Shown here in pieces: positions 24,174-34,479 of a DNA stretch of 64,000 nucleotides. Below the pieces are notes generated by a model that made no database searches, was not told the origin of the DNA, and saw only the letters and a list, made by a program, of their open reading frames with translations. The DNA comes from Lathyrus oleraceus (taxonomy: Eukaryota > Streptophyta > Magnoliopsida > Fabales > Fabaceae). Location: contig NC_066581.1 in assembly GCF_024323335.1 (NCBI RefSeq), positions 226,006,539 through 226,070,538 of the forward strand. The letters are read 5' to 3'. A program made the translations under genes and the position numbers. Numbering within the stretch: position 1 is the first letter of the stretch; each line of letters starts with the position of its first letter.

Positions 24174-24860
24174 AACATGAAGAAAAAGATTATCCTGGAT
24201 GGAATATCCAGTTATAATCCCGAATATTAGGCTCAAGCTGTAAGAGCTTGCAAGCCGTAAATATTCGTCTTCCCTTCCACACTCTAATATTCTAATCGTT
24301 TTTTAAATAAAACATGAAGAAAAAGATTATCCTGGATGGAATATCCAGTTATAATCCCGAATATTAGGCTCAAGCTGTAAGAGCTTGCAAGCCATAAATA
24401 TTCATCTTCTCTCCAAAACATTCATAAATATTCAAATCATTTTCTTAGCAATATTGGAAAGAAACAGACTGCCTGGGTGGAATGTCCAGACGTAGTCCCG
24501 AGTACTAGACCCAAGCTGTAAGAGCTTGCAAGTCATAAGTGCTCGTCTTTCAAACTCCAAAATACTTAATTCCTATCTTAACCTCTTTCAATAAAGATGG
24601 AAATGGAACATGGTGTATACCGTGCACTCCTGAGATTAAGATTCGAGGCGGATGCCTCGCCTATCTTAGCTCTCGCCATCGTTTAAAATTGTCAATGTGG
24701 TTTCTTCAAACCCTTTCTCAATCAAACCTAAAAATACTTAATCTCTATTAAATACTTTTGCCAATGAATGTGGAAATGGAACATGCTGTATACCGTGCAC
24801 TCCTGAGGCTAGGATTCGAGATGTATATCTCGCTCATCCAAGCTCTCGCCATCACTCAAA
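24174..24860 (+). repeat. Two families of structured tandem repeats in the type C LTR
   Basis: Family 1, three copies (from about 24174, 24311 and 24440), is built around CTGGAT...ATCCAG and a long hairpin whose tip is CAAGCT-GTAAG-AGCTTG. Family 2, two copies (about 24590-24680 and 24760-24860), shares GTGTATACCGTGCACTCCTG (GCTGTATACC in the second) followed by a perfect 6-bp hairpin. Stems differ between copies but still pair, as set out in the findings. Confidence 0.82.
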
Positions 24861-25592
24861 ATACATCCAACCAATCAAACTCTTTTCTCGCCGCCGTGCG
24901 ATTAATTATCAAAACCATTTTTCATAAACGAAAGATATATTATCTTAAGGTGATGCAAAACAATGTTTCGGCCATGATTGTTGAGTCGAGACAAGTGACG
25001 CTTTTCCGAATGTAGATTTATAAATCCGTTCGATGTGTGGTATGCGTCCACTCCTCATCTGTTTTGGGTAAAACAATGTTTTCGTCGATTAATACAGTAT
25101 AGCTTTTGCTAAAATCGACCAACAAACAAACATTTTTCTACCCAGAACTACATAAGCCTTGATTTCTCTTTTGAGATACGTAGGAGCAGGATTTTTAAAT
25201 CTTGTCAGGCCCACTAATAAAAAACTTAGGTTTAGTCCTTCGTCAAAAATCCAAAAACATTCCCTTCTCATCCTTTCTTTCTTTCCCACCTAATAATTAG
25301 AAAAGCCTAATATTGCAACTAACACTAACGCACACAACTAACCTAATGGTTCCCGTTGAGTACAACGGACGTGAGGGGTGCTAATACCTTCCCCTTGCGT
25401 AATCGACTCCCGAACCCTGATATTGGTTGCGATGACCATATCTTATCCTTTCTTTTAGAGGTTTTATCGATATTTCCCCTTTCCTTTTTAGGAATAAATA
25501 AAGTTCGGTGGCGACTCTGTTCAGTCCATCATTGCGAGCGTGCGATCACGCTTCGCTTTAAAGTCGTATCCCCATTTTTTCGAGGTGCGACA

Positions 25593-25970
25593 CTGATCTA
25601 CTTGTAATCCCCTGCAAATGTTTTACTTCCCAGGCTGAGTCTTTCCATTTTTTGTTTGGAAGTCTTCTAGTCTGCCCAGCATTTTTAAGTCGTAGCCTGG
25701 CCTACGTGTAACCTTTTATCCCCCCAGAGTCTCTGCCTCCCTAGTGAGCTATCCTTACGAAAAGCGTTATACTCCTGCGGATCTTCGGTCTCTCTGATTT
25801 CTATTCCTTTGTGGCAACATTTCCCCATAGAGAATTTTCTTTCTACATACATATCATATGCATCATGAGGTCTCTTAGGGATCAATTTTTTTACTATGTT
25901 GTTATTTAAGCCCATTCTACTGAGTCGACACGAAGATTTTAACATTCACTTCCTCAGTTAGAATGTCCTT
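25593..25970 (+). other. End of the 3' UTR of retroelement 1
   Basis: Homologous to the 3' UTR end of element 2 (minus strand 31902-31529) with nearly the same length (378 versus 374 bp). Non-coding. It restarts element 1 after the type C LTR block. Confidence 0.78.
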
Positions 25971-25983
25971 AAATAGGGGCCGC
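25971..25983 (+). other. Polypurine tract of retroelement 1
   Basis: AAATAGGGGCCGC immediately before the TGTAAGACC start of the LTR; the usual primer site for plus-strand synthesis in this lineage. Confidence 0.8.
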
Positions 25984-28900
25984 TGTAAGACCCCGATTTT
26001 GACCCTAAGATCCCTCATGCAATTTCATCATATGCATTAGCATTGGGATCATACTTTGGTATTCTCCTTACCCCTCTTTCATTGGGTTTGTTTTGGGAGA
26101 GATCACCAAGCACCATGTGATTGTATCATACTTGTATTTTATCATATCACTAACCAAAATACCAACAATATGTGTTTGTATTTGCCTAACTCTTTTGTAG
26201 GTAGGGCATGATCATCATTGATCTATCAAGTTCATATCTAGGGTTTAAGACCCTCATAGCTAAGAGCACAACCAAGGATTGATTCACAATGTCTCAAAGC
26301 ATCATATATGAGTCCCAATGATCTCTACATGTCATATTGATCAAGTATTCTTCAAGAGTTTGGAGGTGATTTGCCTTGGAAACCCTAGTTTGACTGGGTA
26401 TCTTGAGTAACTTCTCCAACAAGCTATCTCACCAATTGATCAAATTTCTCAAGGTAAAATTCAAAATTCATCATCTTATACATATATGATCTACCATGAG
26501 CCTAAAAATCCAAGAGAATTGAAGGTTAGCAAGTTGGTTGATGGTGGTTGGCCAGATGAATTCATTTGATCAAAACTGGGTCTCCCTAGACCCTATATCC
26601 TACAATTTTCAACATATGAAAATTATTCCAAGAGAAAAGTTACTCTAAATTACATTCCAAACAACTTTCATGTTGAGTCCTAGACCTATGTTTGCTTATA
26701 AAATCATTTTCTATGTTGAAACATTATCAGTGAGTTTGTCTAAACCCTAATTTGAAAGTCAACTTCGCAAGACCATAACTTGCTCAATTTTTATGAGATG
26801 AAATATTTACAAGTTTCACAATCAAATTAAAGATGTTTACTTCAACTTTTATGTTTAGAGTGAGAGCTAATTCAACTTTTATGAGCATGTGATATGAGGA
26901 TACATTATAGGTCATTTTTTACCTATACCATTGAACAAGTGATTTTCCTCAACTTCAAAAATGCATAACTCTATCATTCTAAATTCAAATGACATGAAAT
27001 TAGTAACCATTTTGAAGGTCTTTTAAATAGATACAACTTTGATGCAAACACTTTTCTCATTTGAAGCTCACATAAATAGTTAAGTAAGGTGGAATATTGA
27101 GATATATGGCTTGACACTTAGAAAAAATTTCAACAGGTTGAAATTTCCAAACTTCCACCTCAAAATTCACCATGATTCAAGTTCCAAATGAAAACGTGTC
27201 CAACATAAAAAATGTTCCCCTTGGTCTAAGCTTTCAAAAGAACCCAATTTCATGCATTTTGGATAAGGATTGCTAGGGATGCGCATGACTTTAACAGGTC
27301 TGCATGATTGGAAGAAATCAAATGCCAAAAATCACATTTCACATTGCCTTGACATCCAAGCCTCATTTGAACTTTAGAACGACTGTACATGGATCAAATT
27401 GGATTGCTTCATGGGCTTGTACACGCCCATGCAAGCTTGTGCATGAAATGTCCAAATTTAGCAATTTTTCAAGTGTGCAAATATCAGTACTAATTGCTAT
27501 AAATACAGGCCCTTATAGCTCAATTCAAACACACCTTGCGCGACAACTTTGCCCCCCAATTGAAACCCTCGCCATTCAAAGGAAAACCTGAGAATTTTTA
27601 AATTGAAAATTGAGTTTCAATCTCACTGTATGGAGATTCAAAAACCCTAGGATGCAAAGCTTTGTACCATTGCCAAACCTCTCCTGCAAGCTTCTCAAGG
27701 GTGATCAGATCAAGGTTGAAGCAAGCAAGATCCATTTTTGCACAGCATTTAAGGTAAATTTCAGAAAACTTGTTCTCTTCGATTCTCACTCAATTCTCAT
27801 CAATTCTCTTGAATCTTTGACTGTCTGAAGTCCTACCAATGTAGGCAAGAAGATTGAGTTGCTTTAAGGTCAAATCGAAGCAACTCAATTGTCACACCTC
27901 AAAATTCAACTCCTCATATCTTTTTATATATTTGGAGTTAGTTGAAATTGAGGTCAGATTCGTGATCTACATGATCCATTCAAAATGTTTTAATCTTAGG
28001 CGTTGGTTTTGATTACCATGCGTGTGGCGCGCTAACTAGGTTCCACCGTGGAACGCGCGCGCTGATCCACTTGATATGCCACCTCAATTAATGAGGGAGA
28101 TCAAGTGGCTCACGTTTTTCTGATTTTTTGATTTTTGTTTTAATTCATTTGATTTTCATTAATTCATATTAATTTTAATATTAATCCAAAAAATATGAGA
28201 GTTTCACCAAAAAAAATCAAATAATTTCCTAATTCATTTTCTGAATTAAAATTATTTTTTGGATCATTATTAATATTTAACATAATTTAATTGATTTTAT
28301 GTTTATTTTTAATTGTTTAAAAATACTTTTAAGTCTTTAAAAATTCTGAAATTTTTTCTCCAAGGTCCTTTGACCTTGTTTGACCTATGATAAATCCCAT
28401 GGCCATTTCTTTGGTGTTTTGATGAGGTTTTAGGAATTTGACAAACCATATTTAATTTAAATGCATTATTTTAGTATTTTTAAATTGAATAAATGCCAAA
28501 TAATTGTGTTGACCTCTTGTGATGGTTTGTGTAAATTTGACTTGTGGTGTTGGGCCTTGGTCAAGGTTGGTTTGACTTTGCTAGGTTAATATTATTGGAT
28601 TTAGGGGATTGATGGAATGTACATTCCATCTCCCAAAATGAATGAATGATATTAATTTGGTAAAAGTCCTCCTTTGATCAATTTGAGTTTTGATCCATTC
28701 CCCTCCCTCTTCATCTAATTCCCCTTCTTTATGCATCCATTTCATTTGGTTTATGATGTCTCTAAATCCTAAGGCTAGTTGATTGCAAAATCAACATAAG
28801 TATGGATAAGATTAGGCCACTTCTTTTGCATATTCTTTTTTGTGTGTGGTATGTTTCATGAGCATAGTCCATTATACTATGTCTCTAACATGCATTAACA

Positions 28901-29871
28901 CCAAAATTCTATTGTCCGGCCTCAAATAGTTGTGACTTCTACATAAGTCCAATTATGATTGCTTAACATAGTGTTAAATTATTGACACAAAAGGCATAGC
29001 GTTGTAGTTAGAGATATTGTAAGTCTCCCCTCTTTCATGGTATTGCGTGGAAACTTTGCCTTTTTTCCTTCCTTTGGAAGATGTCTTGGTTCAAGGATCC
29101 ATGCTTGTGATAAGTGGGTTGAGTGTTCTTCAAAGAATGACTTAAAGCAAAAAACAAAACAATACTAACTTCTAACTTATTAACAACTAACATTTAATTT
29201 CAAGTCCTTTATTTTAATGCACTTTAATTTTTAAGTTCTACCCATTTGCCATTATTCATACCATTCTAATTGTTTATGTTAATGCCTTTTCACTTTGTCC
29301 ATTTGGACCATATTGTGTGATATATATATCTTGTTTGTGTATATTTTATTTGTTTGTGTAGTCTTCGACCATTAATGTACATAATAAGAAACAAAAAATC
29401 CTAAAAGACTATTGTGTGGATTGTTGGTTTGATCTTGAGCAATTGGACTTAGAACTTAGGCAACATCCCTATGCACTAAGGACTTGGACAATGCCAACTA
29501 TCATGAAACTAAGTGCTTGCAATTTGAAACTTCATATGATGCATCATTGAAGATTCCTTTGAGTTCATCAGCAACATGATCATTGTGAAGCTATTATTTT
29601 GAACTTGTGACTTGTGGAATTCATCTGCTACATGGGCAAATTTGAAAGACATCATGGAATGGCTAAGGCTTGGATGGGGCTATCTTTACTTGATGCCTTG
29701 CTCTTCAAGATTAGTATTGTATGCATTGTTTGTGGCTTGATTCTAATATCCAAGGGAATTTGGGATTTCTATAAGACATTCTTGTCTATTGGATTGCTAC
29801 CTATTGGTCAGATCTTTTCAACTCTTAACTTTTAATTTTGTGCATAGGATTAGTCTCCTCATCTCCTCCCC
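25984..29871 (+). mobile_element. Type B LTR copy 1: 3' LTR of retroelement 1, truncated
   Basis: Begins TGTAAGACCCCGATTTTGACC and follows the complete type B LTR of element 2 (48889 down to 44195) for about 3.9 kb, ending at CATCTCCTCCCC. The last ~700 bp of the LTR are missing because of the inverted junction at 29871. It has the conserved block at 28912-28990. ORFs in it (for example 27304-27591) recur in the other type B copies but span the TATA region and are not counted as genes. Confidence 0.85.
27495..27506 (+). promoter_or_regulatory. TATA box of the type B LTR (copy 1)
   Basis: GCTATAAATACA, conserved in the other type B copies at 30004-30013 and 47372-47382 (minus strand). It marks the likely U3 promoter, about 1.5 kb into the LTR. 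Confidence 0.6.
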
Positions 29872-29876
29872 GCTTG

Positions 29877-31515
29877 CTCCAAACAGTGAGATTCAAACTC
29901 AATTTTCAAGTTGAAAATTCTCAGGTTTCCTTTTAAATGTGAGGGTTTCAATAGGGGGGCAAAGTTGGCGCGCAAGGTGTGTTTGAATTGAGCTCCAAGG
30001 GCCTGTATTTATAGCAATTGGGACTGATAATTGCACACTTGAAAAATTGCTAAATTTGGACATTTCATGCACAAGCTTGCATGGGCGTGTACAGGCCCAT
30101 GAAGCAATCCAATTTGATCCACTTGCATCTGTTCTGAAGTTCAAATGAGGCTTGGATGTCAAGGCAATGTGAAATGTAATTTTTGGCATTTGACTTCTTC
30201 CAGACATGCAGCTCTGTTAAAGCCATGCGCAGACCTAGCAAACTTTATCCAAAATGCATGAATTTGGGTTCTTTGGAAAGCTTAGATTAAGGGGAAAAAC
30301 TTTGATGTTGAACACTTTTTCATTGGAACTTGGATCATGGTGAATTTTGAGTTGGAAGTTTGGAAATTTCAGCATGTTGAAAATTTTTCTAAGTGTCAAG
30401 ACATATATCCCAATGTTCCACCTTGCTTAACTTTTTATGTGAGCTTGAAATGAGAAAAGTGTCTGTATCAAAGTTGTAGATATTTGAAAGACCATCAAAA
30501 TGGTCACAAATTTCATGTCATTTGGATTTAGAATGATAGAGTTATGCATTTTTGAAGTTTGGAAAAATTACTTGTTCAATGATATAGGTCAAAAATGACC
30601 TATAATGTATCCTCATATCACATGCTCATAAAAGTTGAGTTAGCTCTCACTATAAACATAAACGTCGAATTAGACATATTGCATTTGATTGTGCAACTTG
30701 GAAATCTTTCATCTCATAAAAATTGAGCAAGTTATGGCCATGGGAAGTTGACTTTCAAATTAGGGTTTAGACAAAATGACCTATAATGTTCCAACATAGA
30801 AAATGATTTTCCAAGCAAAACTAGCTTTAGGTCTCAACTTGAAAGTTGTTTGGAATTTCATTTAGAGTAACGTTTCTCTTGGAATCATTTTAATATGGTG
30901 AAAATTGTAGGAGATAGGGTCTAAAGAGACCCAGTTTTGATCAGATGAATTCATCTGGCCAACCACCATCAACCAACTTGCTAACCTTCAATTCTCTTGA
31001 CTTTTTTAGGCTCATGGTAGACCATATATGCATAAGATGATGAATTTTGAAGTGTCCCTTGAGAAATTTGATCAATTGGTGAGATAGCTTGTTGGAGAAG
31101 TTACTCAAGATACCCAGTCAAACTAGGGTTTCCAAGGCAAATCACTTCCCAACTCTTCAAGAATACTTGATCAATATGACATGTAGAGATAAATGGGACT
31201 CATATATGATGCTTTGAAAAATTGTGGACCAATCCTTGGTTGTGCTCTTAGCCATGAGGGTCTCAAACCCTAGATGTGAACTATGTGAGTTTTGATGATC
31301 ATGCCCTACCTACAAAAGGTTAGGCACATACAAAGACATATTTTTGGTATTTTGGTTAGTAAAATGATAATATGCAAGTATGATACAATCACATGGTGAT
31401 TGGTGATTGGTGATCTAAAACAAACCCAATGAAAGAGGGGTAAGGAGGAAGCCAAAGTCTGATCCCAATGCTAATGCATATGATAAAATTGCATGAGGGA
31501 TCTTAGGGTCTTACA
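29877..31515 (-). mobile_element. Type B LTR copy 2: 3' LTR of retroelement 2, truncated
   Basis: On the minus strand it begins TGTAAGACCCTAAGATCCC at 31515 and follows the 5' LTR of element 2 until about 29877 (1639 of 4695 bp). An 11-bp deletion near its start distinguishes it from the 5' LTR. It ends at the inverted junction with copy 1. Confidence 0.88.
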
Positions 31516-31528
31516 GCTGCCCCTATTT
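31516..31528 (-). other. Polypurine tract of retroelement 2
   Basis: Read on the minus strand AAATAGGGGCAGC, directly before the 3' LTR start. Confidence 0.8.
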
Positions 31529-32059
31529 AAGGACATTCTAACTGAGGAGGTGAAGGTAAAAATCTTCGTATCAACTCAGTAGAATGGGCTTAAATAACAA
31601 CAGAGAAACAAATTTTTGTCCCTAAGAGACCTCATGATGCATATGATATGTATGTAAAAAGCTAATTCTCTGTGGGGAATGTTGCCACAAAGGAAAAGAA
31701 ATCAGAGAGACTGAAGATACACAGGAGTAGAATGCATTCCGTAAGGTAAACTCACTGGGGAGACAAAGACTCTGGGGGATAAAAGGTTATACGTAGGCCA
31801 GGCTACGACTTGAAAAACTGATGGGGGACTAGAGGAATTCCATAAAATGGAAAGACTCAGTCGGGGAAACAAAAAATCTGCAGGGGATCACAAGTAGATC
31901 AGGATAAAACTGAAGTTCTTGAATCCATGCAGGGAAAAGCGATTTCACTAGGAAAAGTGAACTCAACTCAACTGGGGAAGAAATAAGCTTCAACACAGGA
32001 GAAGCATAAATTCATTATCCACTACCTGTTACTAGGTAAAGAGATAATAAAATTCTGAC

Positions 32060-32760
32060 AGAGAGGACACCCGTCATCGGTTAGGATGAACATAATAAGG
32101 ATGACTCGCTGGGAACCACTAAGAGGGGATATTCATTACCGGCTACTGGGTAAGAATAACCTTGCTGGGGAAAACTGCAGAAATAGGATTTACAACTATC
32201 AGTTACTGAGCAGAAGATTGGAGATGAGAATATTCGTGACCGGTTAAGGTGAACATATCAAGGATAGACTCAAAAGGAAGAAAATCCGTCATCGGCTAAG
32301 ATGAACATATCAAGGATAATCTTGCCTGGGAATTGTTAAGGAGGATACCTGTCATCGGTTAAGATGAACATATCAAGGATAAACTAACTGAACAAAAAGT
32401 AGGAATTACATCTATCGAATACTGGATAGAAGACCATCAAAGAGAAAATCTGCCACCGGTTAGGATGAACATATCAAGGATAGATTATGTTGAGGGGAAA
32501 AGCAGGATTTACAACTATCGGTTACTGCTGGGTAGAAGACCGCAAAGAGGAGGAAATTTGTCATCGGTTAGGATGAACATATCAATGATTAGCCCTTTGG
32601 GAACAAAGAAGGGATTACAACTACCTTTTTACTAGGTAGAATACCATGGATGAGAATATTCGTCATCGGTTAGGATGAACATATCAAGGATAAACTCAAG
32701 CAGGGGAAGAAAGATATTTGTCACTGGTTAGGATGAACATATCAAGGATAGTCTTCCTGG
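32060..32760 (-). repeat. Spaced repeat around CGGTTAGGATGAACATATCA
   Basis: Plus-strand copies of (C/T)GTCATCGGTTAGGATGAACA + TATCAAGGAT with small changes start near 32070, 32240, 32288, 32349, 32453, 32560, 32661 and 32720. Spacers are unequal (about 45-110 bp) and resemble each other only loosely. Confidence 0.8.
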
Positions 32761-33227
32761 GGAAACGTGAAAACGAATCCGTTGGAGAAAAAATTGCTCT
32801 TGCCGGGTATTGGGCAAAAGTGAAAAAGATGAGAAGAATATTACCAGTTACTAGGTAATAGGCTCTCAGGGGACCAAAAGTATCTATTTATGTAAGATCT
32901 AGAAAGAAACGGTCAACCAAGACTCAACCCAATGAGGATATAGCTCAAGGGGAGTAATTCCATCCAGGTAATCAACTGGGGAGGAAACTAAAACAATGAT
33001 CATCCACGAGGAGATAACTCAGTGGGGAAGAGAGAAAGGTTAAAATCTTTCTGCTTAAAATGACAGACACTCTATAATTGAAGGATGACAGACGCCAGAT
33101 TTGTATGGGGATAAAGTACCGCCATAACAAAAAATAAGAATCTCAGACAATGAATCAACAAATATGATTATGCAAAAACATGTAATCATGATTTATATGA
33201 GTGTAGATGTATATGTATATGTGATTG

Positions 33228-33236
<9 letters not shown>

Positions 33237-33320
<84 letters not shown>
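33237..33320. repeat. (TA)n microsatellite
   Basis: About 40 TA units within the 3' UTR of element 2, preceded by TATATG steps. The 116-aa ORF across it is an artefact of the repeat. Confidence 0.97.
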
Positions 33321-33323
<3 letters not shown>

Positions 33324-34310
33324 TATGTTGACAAAACGATCGCGAAGGATACAAAGGTGTCGCAAAAATTTAAATCATCGGTACAATCCTCGGTCAATCC
33401 ACAACAACGGGATACAACTGCCAGAGAACAGGGAGGTCAACATCCCAAAAGCTCAAAATTATCTGGAGAAAGAGGAGATCTGATGAGGAAAGGAAATATT
33501 ATCGAGTATGCAGGGAATTTTAGGTCAACACCAGATCAAATGGGAGACAATGATACAAAGGATAAACATAAATAGCTGCTCAGAAACCAGGAGGAAACTC
33601 TGAGTAGGAGCGAGTTGGATGGCTACTGGCGAAGAAACCAACGCGATCTACTGGGGAAATTGATCTTACTCTGCTGAAGATCAAAAACAAAAAATCAACC
33701 CTGCTGAGGAACATGCAAACTCTGCCAGGGAAAACAGCAACTCTAACGGGGAAAAGACACAATCACGCAGGGCACTGAATCAACCAATTCAGCCGGAAAA
33801 AGTACAGTAGCTCCGCATGGGAACTGGATCAACAAACTCGGCTAAGGATACCCGAAGGGTTATCTGCTTAGGGGAATCATTAATGCTCTGCACTTAGGAC
33901 TTTTTGTTTTTTGAAGTGCTGTTGATATTGCTTTTAAAATTGCCTTTGAAAAATTCTTGCTTCTAGATGTTTAAGAAAAATGATTTTGATAAAAAAAATT
34001 CAAAAATGATCGTAATAGAATTTAAAACTATTGGATGAAACAATTGGATAAAGGCTCAACTTTATTTAATAGAATGGTAGTCTGTAAATGACAAGACTCC
34101 ATAGATCTTTACAAAGTTGAAAATGGTAATTTTCATGGAAAAGGGTTACATTGAATACAATTGACCGCTAATCTTTCTAACAACTCTTGATATCCACTAT
34201 GCTTTTGGCGACTGCTGGAGATAGTGAACCAAAGTCTGACAATATGCTCAAGATAAGTTTTCAAAACCGAAGATCAGCAGAATCTAGTTACTTGCCATAA
34301 TCCCTAATTT

Positions 34311-34463
34311 TTGCATAAGTTTCCCTAGTATGGGGTACTCAACTTATCGGGAAATTTTTTCTATTTTTTGTCTCTAATTTTTGCCTATATCGCCCTTTCG
34401 GGTTTTCAATCCACTGAGACGCTCTTTTTTGCCTAAGTCGCCCTTTCGAGTTTTCAACTTAGC
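34311..34463 (-). other. Hairpin units downstream of the pol stop (element 2)
   Basis: Three units of about 50 nt. Stems seen on the plus strand: ATAAGTT (34315-34321) with AACTTAT (34341-34347); a degenerate middle unit; CTAAGTCG (34433-34440) with CAACTTAG (34455-34462). The last two contain an inner CCC/CTC-GAAA-GGG hairpin on the sense strand. Element 4 has the same type of array. Confidence 0.65.
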
Positions 34464-34479
34464 GAGCTGTTCTTTTTTT

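Larger units (their letters stand above)
20938..25592 (+). mobile_element. Type C LTR (4655 bp), 3' LTR of an otherwise deleted element
   Basis: Begins TGTCACACCCCGATTTTGG and ends GAGGTGCGACA. The bases before it are a polypurine tract and those after it are CTGAT, so there is no target duplication across it; it is a 3' LTR, not a solo LTR. It entered the 3' UTR of element 1 (sequence resumes at 25593). The LTR holds a captured mTERF fragment, a TATA box, minisatellites, structured repeats and a primer-binding-site-like TGGCGACTCTG at 25509-25519. The stretch 21000-21980 is AT-rich with no feature I recognise. Confidence 0.82.
7577..29871 (+). mobile_element. Retroelement 1: decayed Ogre/Tat-type Ty3/gypsy element with nested insertions
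   Basis: Order of its own parts: ORF1 tail (7577-7812), spacer, gag-protease (duplicated, 8038-13904), intron (13905-19008), RT and second RNase H (19009-20795), end of 3' UTR (25593-25970), polypurine tract (25971-25983), 3' LTR of type B (25984-29871). Foreign insertions are the type A LTR at its left edge, the solo LTR at 13944-18785, and the type C LTR block 20796-25592. Integrase and about 3.7 kb of pol/3' UTR present in element 2 are missing. Many stop codons make it non-autonomous. Confidence 0.8.
31529..34479 (-). other. Long 3' UTR of retroelement 2
   Basis: About 2.95 kb without coding potential between the integrase stop and the polypurine tract. It holds about eight spaced copies of one motif (32060-32760), a TA microsatellite (33237-33320) and hairpin units next to the pol stop (34311-34463). 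On the plus strand many CTGGGGA motifs recur. Long, repeat-rich 3' UTRs are typical of Ogre elements. Confidence 0.75.

Noticed and set aside
20938..25592. Type C LTR as a solo LTR
   Set aside because: The 5 bp on each side do not match (GCAAC against CTGAT) and a polypurine tract precedes it, so it is a 3' LTR of a deleted element.
27304..27591. ~95-aa ORF found in three type B LTR copies (also 29899-30207 and 47273-47575)
   Set aside because: The copies are homologous LTRs, so recurrence is expected. The ORF contains the TATA box and lies in U3, and has no recognisable domain.
32060..32760. CRISPR-like pattern of repeats and spacers
   Set aside because: Eukaryotic retroelement 3' UTR, imperfect repeats, unequal and partly related spacers, no cas genes.
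33225..33575. 116-aa ORF starting with alternating Tyr-Ile
   Set aside because: Produced by the TA microsatellite in a 3' UTR, and antisense to the element.
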